A stretch of DNA of 64,000 nt. It comes from Geobacter sp. (GTDB lineage: Bacteria; Desulfobacterota; Desulfuromonadia; Geobacterales; Pseudopelobacteraceae). Below the pieces are notes generated by a model. That model was not told the DNA's origin. It made no database searches and saw only the letters and a list, made by a program, of their open reading frames with translations. The stretch's first letter is position 1, and each line of letters begins with the position of its first letter. Below are positions 52,085 through 62,191 of this stretch, in pieces. The stretch spans positions 1 to 64,000 of the forward strand of contig WKKS01000009.1 of assembly GCA_009684515.1 (NCBI GenBank), written 5' to 3'. The translations under genes were made by a program, and so were the position numbers.

Positions 52085-53983
52085 ATGATGACTGAACATG
52101 ACATTTATCTGTTTAAAGAAGGCAACCATTCGCGGTTGTACGAAAAGTTCGGTTGCGAACTTGCCGAGAGCAACGGCGTAGCCGGTGCAAACTTTTGCGT
52201 CTGGGCTCCCAACGCCCGGCATGTCTCGGCGGTCGGTGACTGGAACGGCTGGATTCGCGGCGCAGACCCGCTCTCAGCGCGGGAAGACGGCTCGGGAATC
52301 TGGGAGGGTTTCGTGCCGGGTGTCAGGCATGGCCAGGCCTACAAGTATTTCATCGAATCACGCATCGGCGGCTATCAGGTCGAGAAAGCCGACCCGTTCG
52401 CTTTTTGCGCCGAAACGCCGCCGCGAACCGGTTCACGCGCCTGGAGCCTCAACTATGACTGGGACGACGCTGACTGGATGGCAGACCGACAGGCCGCCAA
52501 TGCGCTGGATGCGCCCATCTCAATTTACGAAATGCACCTGGGTTCGTGGCGGCGCGTCCCGGAGGAGGGCAACCGCTTCCCCGGCTACCGCGAGATCGCG
52601 CAACCGCTGGCCGAATACCTGCGCGAGATGGGCTTCACCCACGTCGAATTGATGCCGGTCACCGAGCACCCCTTCTTCGGTTCCTGGGGTTACCAGACCA
52701 CCGGTTACTTCGCGCCGACCGCGCGCTACGGCGACCCCGAAGACCTGATGTACTTGATCGACACCCTGCATCAGCACGGCATCGGCGTCATTCTGGACTG
52801 GGTGCCTTCGCATTTTCCCAGCGATGAACATGGGCTGGTCTACTTCGACGGCACCGCCCTGTACGAGCATGCCGACCCGAAGCAGGGCTTTCACCCGGAA
52901 TGGACCAGCCAGATCTTCAACTACGGCCGCAACGAGGTGCGCGGTTTTCTGATTTCCAGCGCCATGTACTGGCTGGACCGCTACCATGTGGATGGGCTGC
53001 GGGTGGACGGCGTCGCCTCCATGCTCTACCTGGACTACGGCCGTAAACCGGGGGAGTGGGTGCCGAACCGCTACGGCGGCCGGGAGAACATCGAAGCGGT
53101 CGAGTTCCTGCGCCTGCTGAACCAGGCCGTTTATCGCGATTACCCCGATGTGCAGACCATGGCCGAGGAATCAACCTCCTGGCCGATGGTTTCCCGCCCG
53201 GTTTATCTGGGGGGGCTCGGATTCGGGCTGAAATGGAACATGGGGTGGATGCACGACTCGCTCAAGTACATGGGTCAGGAACCGATCCACCGCAAGTATC
53301 ACCATAGCCAGCTGACCTTCTCGATCTGGTACGCCTTTTTCGAGAATTTCCTGCTGCCGCTTTCCCACGACGAAGTGGTTTACGGCAAGGGGTCGCTGAT
53401 CAACAAGATGCCGGGCGATTCCTGGCAGCAGTTTGCCAATCTGCGCCTGCTGTACGGTTACATGTGGGGGCATCCGGGCAAGAAGCTGCTCTTCATGGGG
53501 GGGGAATTCGGCCAGCGCAGCGAATGGGCGCACGAAAGCAGCCTGGAGTGGCATCTGCTCCAGCATCCCGAACACGAGGGGTTGCGGCGCTGGGTAAGCG
53601 ACCTGAACCGCCTCTATCGTGCCGAACCCGCCCTGTACCAGCTGGACTTCGATCAGTCCGGTTTTGAATGGGTGGACTGCAATGACAGCGAGCAGAGTGT
53701 GCTGACCTTCCTGCGCAGGCCACAGGGGGGCGGAGCGGCAATCCTGGTGGTCTGCAACTTCACGCCGGTCCCGCGCAGCAATTACATCGTCGGGGTGCCG
53801 GATGGCGGCTACTGGAGCGAAATAGCCAACAGCGACGCCACGCTGTACGGCGGCAGCGGTGTGGGAAACCTGGGCGGCGTCGAATCCGCGCCGGTTTCCG
53901 TGCATGGACGTTTCCATTCACTGGTGCTGACGCTGCCGCCGCTTTCCATCCTGATGTTCAAGAGCGAGGTAACGCATGACTGA
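52085..53983 (+). CDS. glgB: 1,4-alpha-glucan branching enzyme
   Basis: 632 residues. The CBM48 N-terminal domain includes NFCVWAPNARHVSAVGDWNG, and the GH13 barrel starts ISIYEMHLGSW. Catalytic residues are in GLRVDGVASMLYLDY (aspartate, about 307), MAEESTSWP (glutamate, about 360) and LPLSHDEVVYGKGSL (aspartate, about 428), a pattern specific to GlgB. It introduces alpha-1,6 branches in the glucan made by GlgE. GAAAGGAAA precedes the ATG. It ends in an 8-bp overlap with glgE. Confidence 0.94.
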   Translation: MMTEHDIYLFKEGNHSRLYEKFGCELAESNGVAGANFCVWAPNARHVSAVGDWNGWIRGADPLSAREDGSGIWEGFVPGVRHGQAYKYFIESRIGGYQVEKADPFAFCAETPPRTGSRAWSLNYDWDDADWMADRQAANALDAPISIYEMHLGSWRRVPEEGNRFPGYREIAQPLAEYLREMGFTHVELMPVTEHPFFGSWGYQTTGYFAPTARYGDPEDLMYLIDTLHQHGIGVILDWVPSHFPSDEHGLVYFDGTALYEHADPKQGFHPEWTSQIFNYGRNEVRGFLISSAMYWLDRYHVDGLRVDGVASMLYLDYGRKPGEWVPNRYGGRENIEAVEFLRLLNQAVYRDYPDVQTMAEESTSWPMVSRPVYLGGLGFGLKWNMGWMHDSLKYMGQEPIHRKYHHSQLTFSIWYAFFENFLLPLSHDEVVYGKGSLINKMPGDSWQQFANLRLLYGYMWGHPGKKLLFMGGEFGQRSEWAHESSLEWHLLQHPEHEGLRRWVSDLNRLYRAEPALYQLDFDQSGFEWVDCNDSEQSVLTFLRRPQGGGAAILVVCNFTPVPRSNYIVGVPDGGYWSEIANSDATLYGGSGVGNLGGVESAPVSVHGRFHSLVLTLPPLSILMFKSEVTHD

Positions 53984-55979
53984 TTCCGGACTGAAGATAA
54001 GTGACGGCCGCATCCGGGCGGTGATCGAAGCTGTGACCCCCTCGGTGGATGGCGGACGTTTTGCGGCCAAACGCATCATCGGTGACAAGGTCGTGGTCGA
54101 AGCCGACTGTTTCACAGACGGCCACGACTCGCTGGCCTGCCTGCTGCTCTGGCGGCGCGAGGATGAAAAAACATGGCACGAAGCAGAAATGTCGCCGCTG
54201 GGCAATGATCGCTGGCGCGGCAGTTTTGTCGCGGAGGCCATCGGCCGCTACCGCTATACGGTCTGCGCCTGGGTGGATCATTTTCTTTCCTGGCGGCACG
54301 ATTTTGCGCGGCGGATTGAGAGGGAAGATCTGCGCGTTGCGGCGCTGGTCGGCGCCGGCCTGATCGAAGAGGCCGCCGGGCACGCCAAAGGAAGAGAGCG
54401 CAAACAACTGCAGGGGTGGGCGGATCAGCTGCGCACTGATACCGATACCGGGGCACTCAAAGCGTGCGGATTGGATGAAGAGTTGGCCGTCATTGCCAAA
54501 CGCTACCCGGATCGCAGGCTCGCCGCCACCTTCCCGGTCGAGTTCCCACTGGTGGTTGATCGCGAACGGGCCCGTTTCTCGGCCTGGTACGAGATGTTTC
54601 CACGCTCGGCGGCCTCAGAACCGGGGCGGCACGGCACTTTCCGGGATTGCGAAGTCCGCCTGCCGGAAATCGCAAAAATGGGCTTCGACATACTCTACTT
54701 CCCCCCCATCCATCCGATCGGCAAAGTAAACCGCAAGGGGGCCAACAACACACTGCTGGCCGGACCGGATGACGTCGGGAGCCCGTGGGCGATCGGCTCG
54801 GATGAGGGTGGCCACAAGGAGCTGCATCCCGAGCTGGGTACGCTCGAAGATTTCAGGCGTCTGGTGGAGAGCGCCCATAAACTCAACATGGAACTGGCCC
54901 TGGATATCGCCTTCCAGTGCGCGCCGGATCACCCCTACGTCAAGGCCCATCCGGACTGGTTCCGGTGGCGTCCCGACGGCACGGTGCAGTACGCCGAGAA
55001 CCCGCCCAAGAAATACCAGGACATCTTTCCGTTCGAATTCGAATCCGATGACTGGCGCGGACTCTGGCAGGAACTGGCCGATGTGATCCGCTTCTGGGCC
55101 GGCGAGGGGGTGCGGGTTTTCCGGATTGACAATCCGCACACCAAGCCGTTCCCCTTCTGGGAATGGGTCATAACCGAGCTCAAGCGCGAATATCCCGATG
55201 CGATTTTCCTGGCCGAGGCCTTCACCCGCCCCAAGGTCATGCAGCGCCTGGCCAAGCTCGGCTTCAGCCAGTCCTACACCTACTTCGCCTGGCGCAATAC
55301 CAAGCACGAACTGGTCGACTACTTCACCGAACTGACCCGTGGCCCGGGACGAGACTACTTCCGCCCCAACGCCTGGCCCAACACCCCCGATATCCTCAAC
55401 GAATATCTGCAGTTCGGCGGGCGGCCGGCCTTCATCGTGCGGCTGGTGCTGGCGGCCACATTGGCGGCCAGCTACGGCATCTACGGCCCCTCTTACGAGC
55501 TGCTGGATGCGGAGCCGCACACGCCCGGCAGTGAGGATTATCAGGACAGCGAAAAATACCAGATCCGCAGTTGGAACAGGAAAGCGCCCGACAGCCTGAG
55601 GGACGTGATCGCACGGGTCAACCGCGCCCGGCGCGACAACCCGGCCCTGCACTCCGACGAATCACTGCGCTTCTTTCCGGTCGATAATGACAGCCTGCTC
55701 TGCTATGCCAAGTCAGACGCGGCATCACAGAATCTGGTCGTGATCGTAGTCAATCTCGATCCGCACCATGTCCAGTCCGGCTGGATCGAACTCGATCTGG
55801 AGGCGCTCGGCATCGCCCCGCATACCTCCTACCAGATGCACGACCAGCTCTCCGGGGCCCGCTTTCTCTGGAGCGGCCCGCGCAATTACGTCCAGATCGA
55901 TCCGCAGCGCGCCCCGGCCCATATCTTCGCGCTGCGGCGCAAAGTACGCACCGAACATAATTTTGACTATTTCCTGTAA
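53976..55979 (+). CDS. glgE: Alpha-1,4-glucan:maltose-1-phosphate maltosyltransferase
   Basis: 667 residues, GH13 subfamily 3. It extends alpha-1,4-glucan with maltose from maltose-1-phosphate. An N-terminal helical and beta domain (about 1-180) precedes the barrel. GlgE motifs are PRSAASEPGRHGTFRDCE, FPPIHPIGKVNRKGANN, FRIDNPHTKPFPFWEWV (nucleophile, about 385) and FLAEAFTRPKVM (about 412). Its donor is supplied by the maltokinase fused to TreS in the next gene. Start overlaps glgB by 8 bp. Confidence 0.94.
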   Translation: MTDSGLKISDGRIRAVIEAVTPSVDGGRFAAKRIIGDKVVVEADCFTDGHDSLACLLLWRREDEKTWHEAEMSPLGNDRWRGSFVAEAIGRYRYTVCAWVDHFLSWRHDFARRIEREDLRVAALVGAGLIEEAAGHAKGRERKQLQGWADQLRTDTDTGALKACGLDEELAVIAKRYPDRRLAATFPVEFPLVVDRERARFSAWYEMFPRSAASEPGRHGTFRDCEVRLPEIAKMGFDILYFPPIHPIGKVNRKGANNTLLAGPDDVGSPWAIGSDEGGHKELHPELGTLEDFRRLVESAHKLNMELALDIAFQCAPDHPYVKAHPDWFRWRPDGTVQYAENPPKKYQDIFPFEFESDDWRGLWQELADVIRFWAGEGVRVFRIDNPHTKPFPFWEWVITELKREYPDAIFLAEAFTRPKVMQRLAKLGFSQSYTYFAWRNTKHELVDYFTELTRGPGRDYFRPNAWPNTPDILNEYLQFGGRPAFIVRLVLAATLAASYGIYGPSYELLDAEPHTPGSEDYQDSEKYQIRSWNRKAPDSLRDVIARVNRARRDNPALHSDESLRFFPVDNDSLLCYAKSDAASQNLVVIVVNLDPHHVQSGWIELDLEALGIAPHTSYQMHDQLSGARFLWSGPRNYVQIDPQRAPAHIFALRRKVRTEHNFDYFL

Positions 55980-55996
55980 CTTATCTGGAGCAATCG

Positions 55997-58900
55997 ATGA
56001 ACAAACCGAAAATGATTTCCGATGAAGCACTGCTGAAGGAGGGGTTGAGCGAGGCGCTCTGGTACAAGGACGCCGTTATCTACCAGCTGCACATCAAGGC
56101 TTTCTTCGACTCCAACGACGACGGGCTGGGTGATTTTCCCGGCCTGATTGAAAAACTCGATTATGTGCGCGACCTGGGGGTCAACACGATCTGGCTGCTC
56201 CCCTTCTACCCGTCGCCGTTGAAGGACGACGGCTACGATGTCGCCGATTATCACAATGTGCATCCACAGTACGGCACCCGCAACGACGTGCGCATACTGA
56301 TGCGCGAAGCGCACCGGCGCGGCCTGCGGGTGATCACCGAACTGGTGGTTAACCACACCTCGGACCAGCACCCCTGGTTCCAGGCCGCCCGGCGCGCTCC
56401 GGCCGGTTCCTCCAAGCGCGATTTCTACGTCTGGAGCGACAACGACCAAAAGTATGACGGCACCCGCATCATCTTTACCGATACCGAAAGTTCCAACTGG
56501 ACCTGGGACCCGGTCGCCAAGTCCTATTACTGGCACCGCTTCTTCAGCCACCAGCCGGACCTGAATTTCGACAACCCCAAGGTGCTGAAGGCGATCATCC
56601 GCGTCATGCGCTTCTGGTTCGACATGGGGGTGGACGGTTTCCGTCTGGATGCAATTCCATACCTGGTGGAGCGGGACGGCACCAGCAACGAGAATCTGCC
56701 GGAAACACACGCAGTCATCCGCCAGATTCGCGCGGCGGTGGATGCCAATTACAAGAACCGGCTGCTTCTGGCTGAAGCGAACCAGTGGCCGGAGGATGTG
56801 CGCGAGTATTTCGGCGAAGGGGATGAGTGCCACATGGCTTACCACTTCCCGCTCATGCCGCGCATCTACATGGCCATCGCCCAGGAGGACCGCCATCCGG
56901 TGGTCGAGATCATGCAGCAGACGCCGGAGATTCCGGAAAATTGCCAATGGGCGATTTTCCTGCGCAACCACGATGAACTGACCCTGGAAATGGTTACCAG
57001 CAAGGAACGCGACTACATGTACCGCATGTACGCCGCCGACCCGCGCGCACGCATCAACCTCGGCATCCGCCGCCGTCTCGCGCCGCTGATGGAGAACGAC
57101 CGCGAGCGGATCAAGCTGATGAACAGCCTGCTGCTCTCCATGCCCGGTTCGCCGATCATCTACTACGGCGACGAGATCGGCATGGGTGACAACATCTTCC
57201 TGGGCGACCGAAACGGCGTCCGCACGCCGATGCAGTGGAGTCCGGACCGCAATGCCGGCTTCTCGCGAACCGACCCGCAGCGGCTGTATCTGCCGCCGAT
57301 CATGGACCCGGTCTACGGTTACGAAGCGGTCAATGTGGAGGCGCAGACCCGCGACCCCTCTTCACTTTTAAACTGGATGCGGCGCATGCTGGCAGTGCGC
57401 AAGGGGAGCAAGGCTTTCGGACGCGGAAAACTGTCATTCCTCAACCCCGGCAACCGCAAAATCCTGGCCTACCTGCGCGAATACAACGACGAGACGATCC
57501 TCTGCGTCGCCAACCTGGGGCGATCGGCGCAGCCGGTCGAGCTGGATCTGGCAAAATACCGCGGCCGCGTGCCGCTGGAGATGATGGGGCGCACCGCCTT
57601 CCCCCCCATCGGTGAATTACCCTACCTGCTGACCCTGCCGGCCTGCGGCTTCTACTGGTTCCGCCTGGCCGTCGATGTCGAAGTGCCGCACTGGCACGAG
57701 GAGCGCCTGGTGACTGAAGAGCGGCCGGTGCTGGTGCTGTTCGACGGCTGGACCAGTTTTTTCCGCGAGCGGGTCGTGCCGTGGCGGATCCGCATGGCCG
57801 AAAAGCTGCGCACGCAGTTCGAGACTGAGACATTGCCGCACTATATCGCCAGCCAGCGCTGGTATGCAGCCAAAGGAACACCGATCAAGCGCGCGGCCCT
57901 CAGCGACTGGGCACAGTGGGGTACGGATCAGTCATCCTGGCTGATGGCACTGCTGCAGGTCGAGACAGCCTCGGGGCAAAGCTCCTATTTCCTCCCGATG
58001 GCCCTGGCCTGGGGGGACAGCGACGACGAGCAGGTTCGTGCGCTCGCCGCCGCGACACTGGCCCGGGTGCGCCAGCAGTCGGAAGTCGGCGTGCTGGCCG
58101 ATGCCTTTGCCGATGAAACTTTCTGCCGGGCGATGGTAGAGGCGATTGCCAAAGGAAACTCACTACCCTGCGCACACGGCAAACTGATCTTCACACCGAC
58201 TACAGCCTGCAGTGAATTGACCGGCGCGGCGCTGGCCGAAATGCCGATCGGACGCCCGGCGTTTCAGGGGAGCAATACGGTGGTGTTGCTGGGAGAATGC
58301 CTGTTCCTGAAAGGATACCGGAACCTGAGAGCCGGCGTGAATCCCGAATTCGAGGTGGGTCGTTTCCTGACCGAAGTCGCACATTTTGCCAACTGCGTGC
58401 CGGTCGCCGGAGCCATGGAATACATCGCCGCCGACGGCACTCCAACAAGCCTGGCGCTGCTTCAGGGTTGTGTTGAGAATCAGGGCGACGGCTGGTCGAA
58501 CACGCTCAACTACCTCGAACGCTTCTTCGAGGAGCGGCTCTCCGCAGTGACCGAGTTGCCCGAAGACGTTCATGGAGCCTATCTGTCGCTGGTACACACC
58601 CTCGGCACCCGCACCGCTGAACTGCACAAGGCGCTGGCTTTGCAGACGGGAGATCCGGCTTTCGACCCGGAGCCGCTGGCGCCCGGCGACCTAATCGCCT
58701 GGAAACGGCGCGTGCACGACGATGCCCTCGCCACGCTGGCGCTGCTGGAACAGCGCCAGATCCAATTCCCGGAACCGGCGCTGGCGAACTCGCGCCTGCT
58801 GCTGGAACAGCGGCAGCTCCTGCTTGAGCGGATCGAGGCCTGTGCAATGCCCGCCGGTCCCTGCCTCAAGACCCGCTACCACGGTGACTACCACCTGGGT

Positions 58901-59362
58901 CAGCTGCTGGTGAGCTGCAACGATTTCATTATCATCGACTTCGAAGGGGAGCCGGCGCGCCCATTGGCAGAGCGCCGCATGAAGCACTCCTCCCTGCGCG
59001 ACGTGGCCGGAATGCTGCGTTCCTTCGATTACGCCCGCTGGAGCGCCCTGCTGAGCGACAGCTACACTGTCGATGACCGGGCCAAACTTGCGCCGCTCGC
59101 ACACGACTGGGCTCTCGAAACCCGCGAAATGTTCCTGCGGGCTTATGAAGAAAGCAGTCGCGACAGCGGCCTGTACGGCACTTTCGGGGAAGTTGCGGGG
59201 TTAATCGAACTATTCGAACTGGAAAAGGCGCTCTACGAACTGCGTTACGAAATCGGCAATCGCCCGGGGTGGATTAATGTTCCGCTGCAGGGCGTGCTCG
59301 TGCTGTGCGGACTGACGCCGGCCACCGAAACAGACCACGGGCTGCACCCAAAAGGAGACTGA
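55997..59362 (+). CDS. treS: Trehalose synthase fused to maltokinase
   Basis: 1121 residues with two enzymes. The N-terminal GH13 trehalose synthase (about 1-560) interconverts trehalose and maltose: DAVIYQLHIKAFFDSNDDG, GFRLDAIPYLVERDGTSNE, LLAEANQWPEDV and FLRNHDELTLEMV. The C-terminal maltokinase (about 600-1121) phosphorylates maltose to maltose-1-phosphate: an aminoglycoside-kinase-like fold with YHGDYHLGQLL (about 960) and IIIDFEGEPARPLAERR (about 978). The fusion channels trehalose to GlgE. An ATCTGGAGC site precedes the ATG. Confidence 0.94.
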   Translation: MNKPKMISDEALLKEGLSEALWYKDAVIYQLHIKAFFDSNDDGLGDFPGLIEKLDYVRDLGVNTIWLLPFYPSPLKDDGYDVADYHNVHPQYGTRNDVRILMREAHRRGLRVITELVVNHTSDQHPWFQAARRAPAGSSKRDFYVWSDNDQKYDGTRIIFTDTESSNWTWDPVAKSYYWHRFFSHQPDLNFDNPKVLKAIIRVMRFWFDMGVDGFRLDAIPYLVERDGTSNENLPETHAVIRQIRAAVDANYKNRLLLAEANQWPEDVREYFGEGDECHMAYHFPLMPRIYMAIAQEDRHPVVEIMQQTPEIPENCQWAIFLRNHDELTLEMVTSKERDYMYRMYAADPRARINLGIRRRLAPLMENDRERIKLMNSLLLSMPGSPIIYYGDEIGMGDNIFLGDRNGVRTPMQWSPDRNAGFSRTDPQRLYLPPIMDPVYGYEAVNVEAQTRDPSSLLNWMRRMLAVRKGSKAFGRGKLSFLNPGNRKILAYLREYNDETILCVANLGRSAQPVELDLAKYRGRVPLEMMGRTAFPPIGELPYLLTLPACGFYWFRLAVDVEVPHWHEERLVTEERPVLVLFDGWTSFFRERVVPWRIRMAEKLRTQFETETLPHYIASQRWYAAKGTPIKRAALSDWAQWGTDQSSWLMALLQVETASGQSSYFLPMALAWGDSDDEQVRALAAATLARVRQQSEVGVLADAFADETFCRAMVEAIAKGNSLPCAHGKLIFTPTTACSELTGAALAEMPIGRPAFQGSNTVVLLGECLFLKGYRNLRAGVNPEFEVGRFLTEVAHFANCVPVAGAMEYIAADGTPTSLALLQGCVENQGDGWSNTLNYLERFFEERLSAVTELPEDVHGAYLSLVHTLGTRTAELHKALALQTGDPAFDPEPLAPGDLIAWKRRVHDDALATLALLEQRQIQFPEPALANSRLLLEQRQLLLERIEACAMPAGPCLKTRYHGDYHLGQLLVSCNDFIIIDFEGEPARPLAERRMKHSSLRDVAGMLRSFDYARWSALLSDSYTVDDRAKLAPLAHDWALETREMFLRAYEESSRDSGLYGTFGEVAGLIELFELEKALYELRYEIGNRPGWINVPLQGVLVLCGLTPATETDHGLHPKGD

Positions 59363-59363
59363 C

Positions 59364-60047
59364 ATGGAAAATTTTGACATCATGCTCGAACCGGTGCGGG
59401 AGTTTCTGCTGCAGCTGGCCGGGTTCCTCCCCAAGCTTGCCCTGGCACTGGTGGTGCTGCTCGCAGGCTGGCTGCTGGCGAAGTTCGCAAGATTCGCGGT
59501 CATCAAGGCGTTGCGGGCCATCAACTTCAACGTTCTCACCGAGCGTGCCGGTCTGGAGGGATTCCTGAACCAGGGGGGGATCCAGACCGACACGACCGGC
59601 ATTCTGGGATTGCTGATCTACTGGCTGGTGATCCTGGCGGCTTTGATCATCGGCTTCAACAGCATGGGGCTGACTTACATCACCGGGCTGCTGGGAGAGA
59701 TAGTGCGGTTCGTCCCCAAGGTGATCGTGGCTCTTCTGATACTCGCCCTTGGAGCGTACTTTGCGCGCTTCGTCGGCAACTCGGTGGTCGCCTACTGTAA
59801 AAACATCGCCATCCAGGACTCGGACCTGCTGGGTAAGCTGGCGCAGTACGCCATCATGACTTTTGTGGTGCTGATCGCGCTGGACCAGATCAACGTAGGT
59901 GGGGATATCGTCCGGCAGAGCTTCCTGATTATCCTGGCGGGGGTTGTCTTTGCCCTGGCGCTGGCCTTCGGGCTGGGCGGAAAAGATGCGGCTGCGGAAC
60001 TGATTGACCGCTGGTGGCCGGGACGGGGAAGGGATGGCGGGGAATAG
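59364..60047 (+). CDS. MscS-like membrane protein with TM-helix repeats
   Basis: 227 residues with five hydrophobic helices arranged as two similar blocks. The repeats FLPKLALALVVLLAGWLLAK and FVPKVIVALLILALGAYFAR are the conserved TM-helix of MscS-related proteins (CmpX type). The beta and cytoplasmic cage domains of MscS are absent, and the final AFGLGGKDAAAELIDRWW is the end of the pore-like helix. It starts 1 bp after treS with AAAGGAG in its end. In a compatible-solute cluster it may release or sense turgor; that role is inferred. Confidence 0.82.
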   Translation: MENFDIMLEPVREFLLQLAGFLPKLALALVVLLAGWLLAKFARFAVIKALRAINFNVLTERAGLEGFLNQGGIQTDTTGILGLLIYWLVILAALIIGFNSMGLTYITGLLGEIVRFVPKVIVALLILALGAYFARFVGNSVVAYCKNIAIQDSDLLGKLAQYAIMTFVVLIALDQINVGGDIVRQSFLIILAGVVFALALAFGLGGKDAAAELIDRWWPGRGRDGGE

Positions 60048-60050
60048 GCT

Positions 60051-61973
60051 CTAATCAACACGCCACCCCGCCTCGACCTCCAGGCGGGTGATCAGCTCCG
60101 GACAGTTTATGTCCGGGCGGGCTCGTAGCGCCAAGGCCAGCACCGCCTGCAGATTCAGCACTTCTCCCCGCCGCCGTCCCTCTTCGTAACGAAGTTCGAA
60201 ATCCGGCGGCACACGCAGGGTCCAGTTATCCTCCGTCACCGTGCCGGGCACATTGTAGCTTTCCTCCAGGCCAAAGAGGTCGGCAAAAAACATCATGACG
60301 TGGCGGGCCGGGCCGAGGAACAGATTTGCCACCTTGGCATGCGCCAGCCGGTACGGGTCTGTGGCAAGAAGCGGCTCCAGGCTGCCGGGATCGTCTGGCC
60401 GCAGACGACGGGCGAGGTAGGCAGCATGCTTCCTCCCCTTTTCCCCTCCCTGCCAATCCTTTACCAATCGCCAGATGGGGGGCGTATCGTGGTTGCCGAC
60501 CATGATCCAGTCCTCTGGCTCCGTGTTCTCGCTGCGATAGACGTCTCTGCGATTGTCCGGATTTGCTTTCTGGGTTACCCGGAAGCGCCCCAGGCCGTGC
60601 CGCAATCGCACATGCCGGAGAGGCAGCGGCTCGGTGGAGAGCACCTCGCAGAGGATATCCTCCTTGCGGCGGCCATGGGCATGCACCTGTTCCATGATGG
60701 TATCCATGATCAGGGCGTAGCGCTGTTCCTGTTCAGTGGTCAGATCACGTATCCAGTCATCGGCATAACGGGGCCGGTCCCGGTTGAGCTGCTCCGGATG
60801 CACGATGGCGTGTCGGGCAAGATCAGGATGATCGGGCAGATCAGGCGATGAGAACAGGCGCGCCCCGTTCTGCACGGCGTGATAGGGATCGGGATCATCG
60901 CTCCGGTAGACCCAGGGGCAGACCAGCCCGTGGGGATGATCCAGGCGCAGACCGTCGAATTCGAAGAGCATCTTGCCCAATCGTTCGACGGTCAGATCAA
61001 GAACCGGGCCGGGCTCCCCTTCGGCATCCAGATATTTGGCCGGGTCCAAAACCTGATAACTCCAGGGTTGCCCCTCGATGTTGGTGCGGCTGGGGGGTGC
61101 CCCCAGGAAGTAGTCATTCAGTAGCAATCCTTGCAGGCACCAGGCGTCACTTTGTGAAAAACCGACCTGCACGTCGCCGTAAATTTTGAGTCCCAGCGCC
61201 TGCATGCTTGCCCGGAAAGAGAGATGTTGCCGCAACAAAAGCAGCTGAATCAAGGCATAACGCTCCATTGTCCGGGCGTATTTTGTCTCAACTGCCTGAC
61301 GGCGGCTGGCGCAGGCAGCCTCCAGGCCGGCCGGAGGCGCGCATAATAACCGGTCGAGCTGATATTCTCCGGTTTGCGGCCATTGCCGCCAGGATAGCCC
61401 GCCATGTTCCAGAGTCAGAGCCTCGTACAGAGCGTCATCCCGCAGCCAGCGGGCCGAGTGCCAGAGATCCCTGATCTCCTGATCCAGAGCGAGTGCGGAA
61501 CTCTCCTTTATTTCCAGGGCAGTGCGGAAGTTGCGCTGCACCTCGTCCAGCGCCCTGTTGTAGACCTCCAAAGCGTGGGCATAGGGCACTCGTTTCCCAT
61601 CCGGGCGCGGGTTGCCAGCCAGGATCGCCTCCCAGGTTTGTTGGCTGAGCAGCCCCTGTTCCACCAGCGTCTTCAGATCCAGGGAAAGGATGCTGCGTGA
61701 GAAAATAGTACCGTCGTAGGGGGATGAGTTGACCGGTGAAGTCTGTCCCTGCGGCCCCAGCTGCAGGCCGGTGAAGCCCAATCGCCGCGCAAAGCGGGCC
61801 AGCCCCAGGGCACCCGCGCCGTAGGGGGTGCCGCGCCCGGTATCTTCGCCAATCGCGCCCGGAAAACTGGCATCATGCACCGCCAGCAGGAAGTCGGTCT
61901 TGCCCAGCAGTCGCAGTGCTTCGGTAATGGCTGTGTCAGGCTGCAGGTCTGAGTTTTTCAAAACATCGGTCAT
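60051..61973 (-). CDS. malQ: 4-alpha-glucanotransferase (divergent GH77)
   Basis: 640 residues. It disproportionates maltodextrins, and so can supply TreY or GlgB substrates. The fold is recognisable (GLQLGPQGQTSPVNSSPYDG, the acceptor loop). The catalytic regions differ from the common enzyme: LRLDHPHGLVCPWVYR replaces RIDHFRGF, DILCEVLSTEP follows, and NHDTPPIWRLVKDWQGG is at the third aspartate. It is convergent with the operon, 3 bp from the end of the MscS-like gene. A GGGAGCG site precedes the ATG. Confidence 0.88.
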   Translation of the reverse strand: MTDVLKNSDLQPDTAITEALRLLGKTDFLLAVHDASFPGAIGEDTGRGTPYGAGALGLARFARRLGFTGLQLGPQGQTSPVNSSPYDGTIFSRSILSLDLKTLVEQGLLSQQTWEAILAGNPRPDGKRVPYAHALEVYNRALDEVQRNFRTALEIKESSALALDQEIRDLWHSARWLRDDALYEALTLEHGGLSWRQWPQTGEYQLDRLLCAPPAGLEAACASRRQAVETKYARTMERYALIQLLLLRQHLSFRASMQALGLKIYGDVQVGFSQSDAWCLQGLLLNDYFLGAPPSRTNIEGQPWSYQVLDPAKYLDAEGEPGPVLDLTVERLGKMLFEFDGLRLDHPHGLVCPWVYRSDDPDPYHAVQNGARLFSSPDLPDHPDLARHAIVHPEQLNRDRPRYADDWIRDLTTEQEQRYALIMDTIMEQVHAHGRRKEDILCEVLSTEPLPLRHVRLRHGLGRFRVTQKANPDNRRDVYRSENTEPEDWIMVGNHDTPPIWRLVKDWQGGEKGRKHAAYLARRLRPDDPGSLEPLLATDPYRLAHAKVANLFLGPARHVMMFFADLFGLEESYNVPGTVTEDNWTLRVPPDFELRYEEGRRRGEVLNLQAVLALALRARPDINCPELITRLEVEAGWRVD

Positions 61974-62191
61974 ATCTGAACGCTCCCATGACTTTAAAAC
62001 AATTCAGCCTACTATCCCGGGCGATCTGACGTCAATCCAATTGCATTGAGTTGTCCGTATCAAGCGGTACTTGATCAGTAATTGAAACCCAACAGCGCAC
62101 TCCCGAAATGCCGCCGCAATTAAAGCCGTGGGCCAGCTTGCGCTAAGTATCTAATGATGTATACTCCTCTCAAGTCACACTGGGGGAAACC

